A DNA stretch of 64,000 nucleotides from Acetivibrio straminisolvens JCM 21531 (lineage in GTDB: Bacteria; Bacillota; Clostridia; Acetivibrionales; Acetivibrionaceae). Positions 30,499-40,652 of the stretch are shown here, piece after piece (position 1 is the first letter of the stretch; each line of letters begins with the position of its first letter). The DNA is taken from positions 32,717 through 96,716 of the forward strand of contig NZ_BAVR01000007.1 in the NCBI RefSeq assembly GCF_000521465.1. The letters run 5' to 3'. Both the position numbers and the translations under genes were made by a program. The notes under the pieces are model-generated. The model was not told where the DNA came from and ran no database searches. It saw only the letters and a list, made by a program, of their open reading frames with translations.

Positions 30499-31749
30499 AT
30501 GAGTGCGGATTTAATTCATGCATTGGAACAATTGGAAAAGGAAAAAGGGATTGACAAGGATACACTAATTGAAGCTATTGAGGCTGCTCTTATTTCAGCT
30601 TATAAGAGAAGTTTTGGCTCATCTCAGAATGTAAGAGTATCGATTGACCGTGAAACCGGGGACTTTAAGGTTTTTGCATTGAAGAAGGTTACTGCCAATC
30701 CCCAAAATGACTTATTGGAAATATCCGTTGAGAATGCGAAAAAAATAGATCCAGACTTTGAAGAGAATGATGTTGTTGAGATAGAAGTAACACCGAGAAA
30801 ATTTGGAAGGATAGCGGCACAGACTGCCAAACAGGTGGTGGTACAGCGTATCAGAGAAGCTGAAAGAGGAATTATTTTTAACGAGTTTTCAAATAAAGAG
30901 GGCGAGATCGTTACCGGGGTTGTTCAGAGAATAGAAAGAAAAAACGTAATTATTGATCTCGGAAAAGCTGAGGCAATACTGGCTCCGGCAGAGCAAATAC
31001 CGGGTGAGGAATACAAGTTTAACGACAGGATAAAAACATATATAATTGAAGTGAAAAAGACCACAAAAGGTCCTCAAATTATGGTGTCTAGAACGCATCC
31101 CGGAATTATTAAGAGACTTTTTGAACTTGAGGTTCCTGAAATATATGAAGGAATTGTTGAAATAAGGAGTATTTCCAGAGAGCCGGGCTCTAGGACCAAG
31201 ATTGCTGTTTACTCAAAAGATGACAATGTGGACCCGGTGGGAGCATGTGTCGGTCAGAAGGGTACCAGGGTTCAAGCTATTGTTGATGAACTTCGCGGCG
31301 AAAAAATAGATATAATAAAGTGGAGCAGCAATCCGGAAGAATATATTTCCAGCAGTCTTAGTCCTGCCAAAGTTGTCAGAGTTGACATAAATGAAGAAGA
31401 AAAGAGTGCCAAGGTAACCGTTCCCGATTTTCAGCTTTCACTGGCGATAGGTAAAGAGGGCCAGAATGCGAGACTTGCTGCTAAACTGACGGGTTGGAAA
31501 ATCGATATTAAGAGTGAATCACAGCTTAGAGCTACAATTGAGCAGCAGCTTTTGAATTATAACGGCAATTACAGTGATGAAGCAGAGTTTACGGCAAATG
31601 ACCTCTTTAAACCGAATTTTACGGATGGAGCAGACGAAAATACCATGGATGTTACTTATGAAGATGTAACTGAAGATGGTGCAGATGATATAATTGATGA
31701 TGTGAACGAAGAGACCGCCGAAGATATTGCGGACGATTTGGAAGAATGA
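30499..31749 (+). CDS. nusA: Transcription termination/antitermination factor NusA
   Basis: NusA binds RNA polymerase and modulates pausing, termination and antitermination. The 416-residue protein has an N-terminal polymerase-binding domain, an S1 domain (GEIVTGVVQRIERKNVIIDL), and two KH domains (VGACVGQKGTRVQAIVDELR and LAIGKEGQNARLAAKLTGW). The last 60 residues are strongly acidic (many Asp/Glu). The ATG has AAGGAGG upstream. Intact. Confidence 0.97.
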   Translation: MSADLIHALEQLEKEKGIDKDTLIEAIEAALISAYKRSFGSSQNVRVSIDRETGDFKVFALKKVTANPQNDLLEISVENAKKIDPDFEENDVVEIEVTPRKFGRIAAQTAKQVVVQRIREAERGIIFNEFSNKEGEIVTGVVQRIERKNVIIDLGKAEAILAPAEQIPGEEYKFNDRIKTYIIEVKKTTKGPQIMVSRTHPGIIKRLFELEVPEIYEGIVEIRSISREPGSRTKIAVYSKDDNVDPVGACVGQKGTRVQAIVDELRGEKIDIIKWSSNPEEYISSSLSPAKVVRVDINEEEKSAKVTVPDFQLSLAIGKEGQNARLAAKLTGWKIDIKSESQLRATIEQQLLNYNGNYSDEAEFTANDLFKPNFTDGADENTMDVTYEDVTEDGADDIIDDVNEETAEDIADDLEE

Positions 31750-31867
31750 TTTTTATAAATCTACGTTGATAACTTTTGGCTTGTTTTAGTTTGCTCCTTG
31801 CGGTTCATCGACTGGAAACAGGAGGAACTTGATATATTTTAAGCTTGATTTTGGGAAGTGGTGAAAG

Positions 31868-32140
31868 GTGAAACAGAAAAAGATTCCAATGAGGATGTGC
31901 CTTGGTTGTCAGGAGATGAGACCTAAGAAAGAACTTATTAGAGTGGTTAAAAACAAGGAAAATGAAATTTCTTTGGATTTTAACGGGAAAAAACCGGGCA
32001 GGGGGGCGTACCTCTGCAAGAGTATTTCTTGTTTTGAAAAAGCCAGAAAGGGTAGAAAGTTTGAAAGGGCCTTCGAGACATCTATTGATGATGAAATATA
32101 TGAGTTATTAAGGAAAGAGTTGGAGGAGGGTCATGACTGA
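31868..32140 (+). CDS. rnpM: YlxR family RNA-binding protein (RnpM)
   Basis: A 90-residue basic protein of the YlxR/DUF448 family, with the invariant PMRMCLGCQEMRPKKELIRVV and GRGAYLCKSISCFEKA stretches. In B. subtilis the homologue was described as a modulator of RNase P. GTG start at 31868. It overlaps the next gene by eight bases, so translation is coupled. Position between nusA and infB is standard. Confidence 0.93.
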   Translation: MKQKKIPMRMCLGCQEMRPKKELIRVVKNKENEISLDFNGKKPGRGAYLCKSISCFEKARKGRKFERAFETSIDDEIYELLRKELEEGHD

Positions 32141-32483
32141 AAGAATATACTCTTTTCTGGGGTTGGCTAGAAAAGCAAATAAGCTGGTATCAGGGTATGA
32201 AACCTGTGAAAGATTGCTCAAAGCAGGAAAAGTGAGCTTGATAATTGTGGCCGAAGATGCTTCGCTAAGCACAAAGGAAAAGTTTATTAATGCCTGCAAA
32301 TATAGGGACGTGGACATAAGAATATTCGGTAACAAAGATTTGTTGGGTAAATTTATCGGTAAAGATATAAGGTCGGTGATAGCAATACTTGATAAGGGAT
32401 TTGCAAATAGGACAATACAAATGATTGATGAAGCAAAAATTGGATGCGGGGGTGAAGCTATTGGCAAAAAAGAGAGTTTATGA
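32133..32483 (+). CDS. ylxQ: L7Ae/L30e/S12e-family ribosomal-like protein (YlxQ)
   Basis: A 116-residue protein of the L7Ae family of kink-turn RNA binders. It begins with [20 protein letters not shown] and contains [18 protein letters not shown] and [22 protein letters not shown] 32133 lies inside the end of rnpM with GGAGGAGGG upstream. It overlaps the infB start by 23 bases. Its precise role is unsettled in the family. Confidence 0.92.
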   Translation: MTERIYSFLGLARKANKLVSGYETCERLLKAGKVSLIIVAEDASLSTKEKFINACKYRDVDIRIFGNKDLLGKFIGKDIRSVIAILDKGFANRTIQMIDEAKIGCGGEAIGKKESL

Positions 32484-35400
32484 GCTTGCGAAAGAACTCA
32501 ACACAACAAGTAAAAGATTGATGGAAAAACTAGAGGAAATAAACATAGTTGTCAAGAATCATATGAGCTTTTTAGAGGAGGATGAACTGGAAGCTTTATA
32601 TGACCATATTGGTGTAATCAGGCATAAAGATGATAAGGCCGATGCCGATGACAATAAAAGTACTTCTGCTCATCACGTTGTTCAGCCGAGCAGCGAGGCT
32701 ATGAAGGAAATCAAAAAAGATGCCAAAAAGGCTCCAAGAATTATTAGGACAACTGAGATTTACCTCGATTCAAAAGATGAAGAACCAAAGGTAAATAAAG
32801 AAAATGAATCAAGAAGCCCAAAAAAGGTCGAAAGACAGGCGAAAGAAAAATGATTTTATCAAAGTTTCAACAGATACTTCCGGTTTGAGGCCGGGACTTG
32901 TGAGGGAAACGAAGCCGGAATATATGAGAATTCTTGAAGAACAGAAAAAAAATGAAGCATCGAAAGCTCAGACCAATGAGAAGAAAGATGCGGATAAAAT
33001 CAATATAAAAGAGAATCTGCAAAAGGAAACAACTATAGTTCAGGATAAAAAGAAAGAGGATGTTTCCAAACAAATTGCTGAAATTAAGGATGGCTCTATG
33101 AATATGGAAAGTAAAGTGTTGGAAGAAGTAAAAGCTACCTCTGCGGAGAGCGTTAATAATGTGATTCAAACTTGGATGTTAGTAATGATAAAGACAAAAA
33201 GACAGACAATAATAAGCCGATTTCAACGGATAACAGTATAGTCGGCAATGAAGAAAGCAATACTGTGGAATCTGCAGGCAGAAAAGACATGGATAAGAAA
33301 AATGACAATAAAAAGATTGACGTTAAAAAGAGTAATGAAAAGAAAAATGATGTCAAGAAGAATGATAGAAGTGATAATAGAGGCGGCAATGTAAAGAGAA
33401 ACGAACATAAAAATCCCGATACAAAGAGAAATGAACCCAATCGTGCCCAGGATGCCAACAAGCCGAATAATAACAGACCTGGTGCCGATAAAAATAGGGA
33501 TGCCGGCCGTGCTGTTTCAAAAAGGCCTTTGGAAATACCGAAGGTTGAGCTTAGCGCTTCTCAGAAGGAAGAATTGAATTCGCAGCGTGCCGAAAGACGC
33601 GATTTCAACAAAGATGCCGAAAAGGATTCGAAAAGGGAGCTTAAGAAAGAACAGCCCAGAGCCGGAATAAACAACGGAAAAAATAAGAATCATAAAGTAA
33701 TAAAGAATGTTTTGAACACTAAAAAAGGAGTTTCAGAAGTATTATCCGACGATTTTGAGATGGAGGAGTATTACTTCAATGGCTCAAAGAGAGTCAGAAA
33801 AGTGAAAAAGAAGAAGGAAGAAAAGCAAGAAGAAAAGTATATTCCACCAAAGGCTGTTCTTACATCAATAAAGATTTCTGCGCCCATTACTGTAAAAGAA
33901 TTGGCTGAAGCCCTCAAGAAGACAGCTGCTGAAGTAATAAAGAAGCTGATGGCTTTGGGAATCATGGCAACATTGAATCAGGAACTGGATTTTGATACAG
34001 CGGCTATAGTTGCGGATGAGTTTGGGGTAAAGGCAGAAGAGGAAGTTGTTGTCAATGAAGAGGATATTCTCTTTGACGATTCCGATGATTCCAATGATCC
34101 CGAGGCAGTGCCAAGGCCTCCTGTAGTGGTTGTTATGGGGCATGTTGACCATGGAAAAACTTCACTTTTGGATGCAATTAAGAAATCAAATGTTACAGAA
34201 AGTGAAGCAGGTGGAATTACACAGCATATTGGTGCGTACATGGTAAAAATAAATAACAGGAATATTACATTCCTTGATACCCCGGGTCATGAGGCGTTCA
34301 CAGCCATGAGGGCAAGGGGAGCGCAGGTTACAGACGTTGCCATTTTGGTTGTAGCGGCAGACGATGGTGTTATGCCTCAAACAGTTGAAGCAATAAACCA
34401 TGCTAAAGCTGCAAATGTAACTATTATCGTTGCAATTAACAAAATTGATAAGCCGACTGCAAATCCCGACAGAGTTAAGCAGGAGTTGGCCGAGTATGGA
34501 CTCATTCCTGAGGAATGGGGCGGCGATACAATTTGCGTTGAGGTATCGGCAAAGAAGAGATTAAATATTGACAATTTGTTGGAAATGGTTCTTCTGGCAG
34601 CAGATATGCTTGAACTTAAGGCAAATCCGAACAAACAAGCGAAAGGTACTGTCATAGAGGCAAAACTTGACAAGGACAAAGGACCTGTTGCGACGGTACT
34701 TGTCCAGAGGGGAACTTTAAATGTCGGAGATTCCATTATAGTTGGTACTACTACCGGAAGAATAAGGGCAATGACGGACGATAAAGGCCATAGAATCAAA
34801 AAGGCAGGACCTTCAACGCCGGTTGAAATCCTTGGTATGCATGAAGTTCCGGAAGCTGGAGAAATATTCTATGCCATAACCGACGAAAAGACTGCAAAAC
34901 AATTAATAGAAAAGAGAAAACTAAAACAGAGAGAGCAGCAGCTAAAATCAACTGCAAGAGTTACCCTCGATGATCTGTTTAACCAGATAAAAGAAGGTAA
35001 GGTTAAAGACCTGAATATTATTGTAAAGGCTGATGTTCAGGGTTCGGTTGAAGCTTTAAAGCAGTCTTTGGAGAAACTTAGCAATGACGAGGTCAGAATT
35101 AAGATCATACATGGAGGCGTAGGTTCGGTAAACGAATCCGACGTTACTTTAGCACAAGTTTCCAACGCTATTATAATCGGATTTAATGTAAGACCTTCGG
35201 CTAATGTTATTGATGCGGCGAAGAAAGCCGGTGTTGACCTGAGGCTTTACACAATTATATACAATGCAATTGAGGACATTGAGGCCGCTATGAAGGGAAT
35301 GCTTGATCCGACTTACAAGGAAGTTGTAATCGGGCATGTTGAAATTAGGCAAATATTCAAGGTTTCCGGTGTGGGAACAATTGGCGGAGCATACGTAACC

Positions 35401-35607
35401 GATGGAAAGATAGTGAGAAATTGTGATATCAGATTGGTAAGAGATGGAATTGTAATTCACGAAGGTAAGCTTGCCTCATTAAAGAGGTTTAAGGATGATG
35501 TGAAAGAAGTAGCCCAAGGATATGAGTGCGGCATATCCATAGAAAAGTATAATGATATAAAAGAAGGAGACGTAATTGAAGCCTACGTTATGGAAGAAGT
35601 AAAATAA
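32461..35607 (+). CDS. infB: Translation initiation factor IF-2 (two frameshifts)
   Basis: IF-2 places fMet-tRNA on the 30S subunit using GTP. TTG 32461 ([19 protein letters not shown]) is the likely start. A long, highly charged, Asn/Lys/Asp-rich linker (residues about 60-430) precedes the G-domain with [31 protein letters not shown] and [11 protein letters not shown], then the C-terminal domains. The frame breaks at an A5 run (32846-32850; A4 restores AKENDFIKV, so an extra base) and near 33172 (one base lost, restoring [12 protein letters not shown]). Both lie in the low-complexity linker. Repaired length is about 1048 residues. Confidence 0.92.
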
Positions 35608-35654
35608 TTCTATGGACTAAAATAGACACGCAATAAGTTGTAGGAGTGTTTTAA

Positions 35655-36026
35655 ATGGAGAGAATTGAACGTATATCTGAAGAAATAAAAAGGGAAATGA
35701 GCGGTATTATTCAAAATGAGTTAAAGGACCCGAGACTTTCCAAACTTATAAGTATAACGCATCTTAATGTGACAAAAGATCTTCGCTATGCGAAAGTTTA
35801 TGTCAGCGTTATGGGAAGCGAAGAGGAAAAAGCAAGTGCATTGGAAGGTCTTAAAAGTGCAGCCGGTTTTATTAGACGGGAAATCGGCCGCAGGGTACAA
35901 ATAAGGTATACTCCCGAAATACATTTTGAGCTGGACAATTCCATTGAAAAGGGAGCGTATATTACCAAGCTGATTAATGAGACATCGGGTCAGGATAATA
36001 GCGCAAAGGGTTCTGAAGATGCTTAA
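35655..36026 (+). CDS. rbfA: 30S ribosome-binding factor A
   Basis: RbfA is a late 30S assembly and cold-adaptation factor. 123 residues with the KH-like fold stretches RISEEIKREMSGIIQNELKD, ITHLNVTKDLRYAKVYVSV and RVQIRYTPEIHFELDNSIEK. The ATG has TAGGAG upstream. Intact and in the standard place after infB. Confidence 0.95.
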   Translation: MERIERISEEIKREMSGIIQNELKDPRLSKLISITHLNVTKDLRYAKVYVSVMGSEEEKASALEGLKSAAGFIRREIGRRVQIRYTPEIHFELDNSIEKGAYITKLINETSGQDNSAKGSEDA

Positions 36027-36063
36027 GTATCCATAAAAATGCTGAATTGACGAGAGGTATGAA

Positions 36064-37018
36064 ATGATTGAAAATGAAATTATTTCTTTAATCAAAAATG
36101 CAGATAGAATTGCTATTTTGCCTCATGTTTCAGCAGACGGAGATGCGATGGGCTCAAGTTTGGCGCTGGCATTGGCACTAAAAAAGCTAAATAAAAACCA
36201 ATGATTTATTTTGAAGAAGAGATGCCTTCTATATATGGTTTTTACCTGGCAGGGAGCTTGTCCGCATATATGATGAAAAGCCGGATAAATACGGGTTGGT
36301 AATAGCCCTCGATACCGGCGATATGGAGCGGCTTGGAAAAAGAGCGGCAATATTTAATGATGCCGGCATTACCGTTAATATTGACCATCACCCTACAAAT
36401 ACACAGTTTGGACAGGTGAATTTGGTAAATACCGATTCGGCGGCGGTCGGTGAAATGATATACCGGCTCATCGAAATGATGGGGATTAACATAGACAAGG
36501 ACATGGCCACATGCCTTTATGTTGCGATAGCTACAGATACCGGGGGATTCAGGTACAGCAATACAACACCTGTTACCCACCGGATAACCGCCGATTTGAT
36601 AAACAACGGTGTGGATGTTTCTTATATATCCCAGACGGTTTTTGAAACCGTATCCTTGCCGAAAGTAAAGCTGATGGGAAAAGCCATTGAAAATCTTGAG
36701 CTGTTTGAAAACGGAAAATTGGCGATAATAAAAATTACCGATGACTTATTAAAGAGTGTCGGAGCAAAGGAAGAGGATTGTGACGGTATCGTCAATATAG
36801 GAAGAAATATAGAAGGTGTAGAAGTAGCGGTGGTAATCCGGCAGCGTGCAGGCGGTGAGCTTAAGATAAACTTCAGATCCAAAAACTATGTTGATGTCTC
36901 GGTTATTGCAAACAGGCATTCCGGCGGCGGTCACAAAAGAGCGGCCGGATGTACGATAAAATGCGGTATAAATGAAGCTAAAGAAATGCTCATAAAGGAG
37001 ATACGTGAAGTTTTATAG
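36064..37018 (+). CDS. nrnA: DHH-family oligoribonuclease/pAp phosphatase NrnA (two frameshifts)
   Basis: NrnA degrades short RNA oligomers and dephosphorylates pAp. DHH-family motifs are PHVSADGDAMGSSLAL, IALDTGD, NIDHHPTNTQFG and the DHHA1 motif HSGGGHKRAAGCT. Two single bases are lost: a C near 36199 (restoring KNPMIYFEEEMPSIYG) and a T in the run at 36239-36243 (restoring GFLPGRELVRIYD). Repaired length is 318 residues. It lies between rbfA and truB as in many Firmicutes. Confidence 0.92.
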
Positions 37019-37021
37019 GTT

Positions 37022-37915
37022 ATGAATGGAATATTGAATGTTTTAAAACCCCCGGGTATGACCTCCTTTGACGTGGTGGCATACCTTAGGGGAATCCTGA
37101 AAATGAAAAAGATTGGACATACAGGCACGCTTGATCCCGGTGCGGCAGGTGTGCTTCCTGTTTGTGCAGGCAAGGCTACAAAAGCAATTGAATATCTCAC
37201 TGATAAAGATAAGGTTTACAGAGCAGAGCTATTGTTGGGGATATCCACCGATACCCAGGATTCATACGGAAAAGTCATAAGCGAGAAGGAAGTAAAGGCT
37301 TCCTGTGATGAAATCGAAAGGGTGATGAAGTCTTTTGAAGGGGACTACAGCCAGCTGCCCCCTATGTATTCTGCAATAAAGATAGACGGCAAGAAGCTTT
37401 ATGAGCTTGCCAGAAGCGGTATTGAAGTGGAACGAAGCCCAAGAAACGTTAAAATACATTTTATTGATATTTTAAGCATCAACGGCAATAGGGTTGTTTT
37501 TGATGTGGGATGTTCTAAAGGTACTTATATAAGGACTTTATGCTCTGATATAGGAGACAGGCTGGGCTGCGGAGGACATATGGCTTTTCTGGTAAGAATG
37601 AAGGCCGGAAGTTTTGATATTAAAAATGCTCTGACTTTAGAACAGATAAAAGATATGGCTCGGGAAGGAACCCTTGAAAAAAATCTCACATGCATAGATA
37701 GGGTTTTCGAGGACTATGACAGAATATGTCTTAATGAAAAGGACAAAAAGAGGTTTTTAAACGGGGGATTTGTGGGCCTTGAAATGCGCGGCAAATTTAC
37801 TTCAGCTCAAAAAATCAGAGTATACGGTCAGGATGGAGCTTTTCTGGCTTTGGGAGAGACTGTTTTGGACAGAACGGGACAGTTAAATCTAAAGGTTGAC
37901 AAGCTCTTTGTATAA
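37022..37915 (+). CDS. truB: tRNA pseudouridine(55) synthase TruB
   Basis: TruB isomerises U55 in the T-loop of tRNAs. 297 residues. The catalytic Asp is in IGHTGTLDPGAAGVLPVC; other stretches are NVLKPPGMTSFDVV, YSQLPPMYSAIKIDGKKLYE and CSKGTYIRTLCSDIG. The C-terminal about 70 residues form a small PUA-like domain. It starts three bases after nrnA. Intact. Confidence 0.96.
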   Translation: MNGILNVLKPPGMTSFDVVAYLRGILKMKKIGHTGTLDPGAAGVLPVCAGKATKAIEYLTDKDKVYRAELLLGISTDTQDSYGKVISEKEVKASCDEIERVMKSFEGDYSQLPPMYSAIKIDGKKLYELARSGIEVERSPRNVKIHFIDILSINGNRVVFDVGCSKGTYIRTLCSDIGDRLGCGGHMAFLVRMKAGSFDIKNALTLEQIKDMAREGTLEKNLTCIDRVFEDYDRICLNEKDKKRFLNGGFVGLEMRGKFTSAQKIRVYGQDGAFLALGETVLDRTGQLNLKVDKLFV

Positions 37916-37992
37916 CAGTGAAAAAACAGTTTTAGCCTTTTGGAGTAAAATGATATCTTTTATTTTGTAGTTGGAGTTTAGAAGGAAGGCAT

Positions 37993-38921
37993 ATGAAAGT
38001 CATATATGGAGCAGAAAGCAATTACAATTTCATAAAACCAACGGGTGTAGGACTCGGAAATTTTGACGGTTTGCATATAGGGCACATGGCTTTGATAGAC
38101 AAATTAATAAAGGAATCGGAGCTTAATTCTTTGGATTCGGTCGTGTACACTTTTAGCAAGCACCCGGAAAACATAATCCGAAAAGAGCTGTTTACACCGT
38201 TGATTACTTCAACTCACAAGAAAGTGGAGCTGCTTGAAAAGACCCGGCTTAACTATTTATATTTTGAAAAGTTTGATGAAAACTTTTAAGAATGCAGCCC
38301 GAAGAGTTTGTTAAAGACATTCTTGTGGGAAAGTTCAATATGAGGCTTGCGGTGGCAGGCTTTAATTATAGATTCGGCTACCGGGGACAGGGTGATACCG
38401 AACTTTTACATAAGATGGGAAATGAGCTGGGTTTCAAAGTCATTGTTATTGAGCCGATTATGTTGGAAGAAGAAGTAGTAAGCAGCACCAGGATTAGGAG
38501 CTATATTTTAGAGGGCGATATGGATAGGGTGTTTGCATTTTTGGGAAGGCATTATTCCGTTGCCGGAAAGGTCGAAAAGGGCAGAAGGGTGGGAAATACT
38601 ATTGGATTCCCAACTGCGAATATTTATCCGGAGGAGTATCTTGTTCTTCCGTCTAATGGTGTGTACATAACAAAGACCCTTATTGACGGCAAAATGCATC
38701 CCAGTATTTCAAATATCGGCAACAATCCTACATTTGGAGGATTGGATAAGATTTCCGTTGAAACATATATACTGGATTTTGAAAAGAGTATTTACGGTAA
38801 AGAAATCGAGGTTTTCTTCATTTCCAAATTAAGAGGAGAAATTAAGTTTGACAGTGTAAAAGAACTTACAGACCAAATAGAGAAGGACATAGAAATCGCA
38901 AAAAAGTACTTTGGAAGTTGA
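37993..38921 (+). CDS. ribF: Bifunctional riboflavin kinase/FAD synthetase (frameshifted)
   Basis: RibF phosphorylates riboflavin to FMN and adenylates FMN to FAD. The N-terminal FAD-synthetase domain has VGLGNFDGLHIGHMALI and SSTRIRSYILEGD; the C-terminal kinase domain has KGRRVGNTIGFPTANIYPE and GVYITKTLIDGK followed by SISNIGNNPTF. One T is missing at 38284-38287 (TTTT, expected TTTTT), restoring DENFLRMQPEEFVK. Repaired length is 309 residues. It closes the operon and is followed by a terminator. Confidence 0.94.
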
Positions 38922-38945
38922 TTTTATATTGAAATTGCAAATGAA

Positions 38946-39149
38946 CTAAAGGGAGGTGGATATGCCTCCCTTTTTATCTGTATTTTTTAGCAAACATCCC
39001 GAAAGTATGCCCGTTGCAAATGTTAATACGAGTATTCCGGCAGCCTGTGCAATAGTTAGATCAATCGTCCGCGCCTCATTATGCTCATTATTCTCATTTT
39101 GCTTGGAATGAGTTCTTGGATATTTTCTGTAATATCTAACCTGATTCAT
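38946..39149 (-). CDS. Small single-pass membrane protein, unknown function
   Basis: A 67-residue protein. The start is ATG 39149 because GGAGGG lies seven bases before it on the minus strand. The N-terminal half is polar (Arg, Asn, Glu), and AQAAGILVLTFATGILSGCLL forms one membrane helix near residues 35-55, followed by a basic tail. I do not recognise a family. Convergent with ribF; its 3' end is the ribF terminator. Confidence 0.75.
   Translation of the reverse strand: MNQVRYYRKYPRTHSKQNENNEHNEARTIDLTIAQAAGILVLTFATGILSGCLLKNTDKKGGISTSL
38948..38975 (+). terminator. Terminator after ribF, inside the end of a convergent gene
   Basis: Stem AAAGGGAGG (38948-38956) with CCTCCCTTT (38965-38973), then TT. 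The same DNA encodes the last codons of the opposite-strand gene. Confidence 0.8.
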
Positions 39150-39362
39150 TGAAATCCCTCCAATATTATTATTTTCAATACCCAAGATTTTTATTTTACT
39201 AATAATAAACAACTAATAAAACTTGACTGACAAATATTGAATAAAGGTGTATTTTTTATTATACTATTAACATACGTTATTTTACCTAAAGTTTTGGAAA
39301 TTAAGTTTGTAAGATTGAGATTTTGCAGGAAAGATATCATTTACAAAGAGAGGATTGATTTA

Positions 39363-40652
39363 ATGAATACTTTGATTTCAGAAAGCAAAGTATCGGAAAT
39401 TGCATCTTTTAACGGAATAAAGGTTTACAGGATAAAAAGCCAGAAATTTAAAACCAATTCAATTAATATTTTTTTCTATGACAATCTAACCGGGGAAAAT
39501 GCGTCTAAAAATGCAATGCTTCCCGCTGTTCTAAGAAGAGGATGCGAGGGTTATCCCACAATAAGGGACATATCTCTTTACCTTGAAGAGCTTTACGGCT
39601 CTGTATTTGACTGTGGCGTAACAAAGAAGGGGGAGCATCAGATAGTTCAGTTTTATATTGAATACATTTCAAATAAGTATGCTCAGCCCGATATTGATCT
39701 TACAAAGAAAAACTTTGATCTCCTTTTAAACATAATAACCAAGCCTGTTCTTGAAAACAATGCCTTCAAGAAAGAATATGTGGAACAGGAAGCCCAGAAT
39801 TTGAAGGAGCTTATTGAGAGCAGAGTCAATGACAAAATGCAATATGCCATAGAAAAATGCCTTGAGGAGATGTGCAAGGATGAACCTTTTGGGATATATG
39901 ACTATGGAAGTGTGGAAGATTTGAAAGGTATTGACGAGAAAAACCTTTTTGAACACTACAAATACTTCCTTGAAACTCTGCCTGTATATGTTTTCATTTC
40001 CGGAGATATTGAGGATGAAGGAGTGAAATACATAATTGACGGCCTTGGGAAAATAAAGAGAGGAAATATAAAATCCATAGACAGGACTAAGGTAGAAGCC
40101 GATGTGGGGGAAGTTAAAAACATTATTGAAAGAGTGAGCGTAAATCAGGGAAAACTGTGTCTGGGCTTTCGTACCAATACAGAGCCCGGAAGCAAGGACT
40201 ATTATAAATTGCTGGTCTATAACAGCATTTTAGGCGGCGGACTTCATTCAAAGCTTTTCCAGAACGTAAGGGAAAAGGCAGGGCTTGCATACTATGCATT
40301 TTCAAGACTTGAGAAGTTTAAGGGTCTTATGGTGGTAAGCAGCGGGATAGAGATAAAAAACAAAGACAAGGCGTTGGAGATAATATATAAGCAGTTGGAA
40401 GAGATAAAAAGCGGCAATATTTCCGACTATGAGTATGAGGCATCCATCAAAAGCATAGAAACGGGGATTAAGTCTCTAAAGGACAGTCAGCTTCAAACTG
40501 TGGACTTCTATCTCAGCCAGTATATTGCAGAAACCAACGACACTCCCGATGACGTTATTTTAAACGTAAAAGAAGTAACCAAAAAAGATGTAGTGGATAT
40601 TGCCCAAAGAATAAAGCTGGATACGGTTTATTTCCTAACATCAAAGGAATAA
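39363..40652 (+). CDS. ymfF: M16 family peptidase-like protein, YmfF-type (probably inactive)
   Basis: A 429-residue M16-family protein. ATG 39363 with AGAGAGG upstream is chosen over an open frame reaching back to 39237. The zinc motif HxxEH is not visible near the N-terminus (the corresponding region reads MLPAVLRRGCEGYPTIRD), so this member is likely catalytically inactive. Family features are LCLGFRTNTEPGSKDYYKL, LGGGLHSKLFQNVREKAGLAY and the paired Arg/Tyr region. The next gene is an active-type M16 member starting directly at its stop; the two likely act as a pair. In B. subtilis the homologous pair is annotated in connection with EF-P modification. Confidence 0.85.
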   Translation: MNTLISESKVSEIASFNGIKVYRIKSQKFKTNSINIFFYDNLTGENASKNAMLPAVLRRGCEGYPTIRDISLYLEELYGSVFDCGVTKKGEHQIVQFYIEYISNKYAQPDIDLTKKNFDLLLNIITKPVLENNAFKKEYVEQEAQNLKELIESRVNDKMQYAIEKCLEEMCKDEPFGIYDYGSVEDLKGIDEKNLFEHYKYFLETLPVYVFISGDIEDEGVKYIIDGLGKIKRGNIKSIDRTKVEADVGEVKNIIERVSVNQGKLCLGFRTNTEPGSKDYYKLLVYNSILGGGLHSKLFQNVREKAGLAYYAFSRLEKFKGLMVVSSGIEIKNKDKALEIIYKQLEEIKSGNISDYEYEASIKSIETGIKSLKDSQLQTVDFYLSQYIAETNDTPDDVILNVKEVTKKDVVDIAQRIKLDTVYFLTSKE

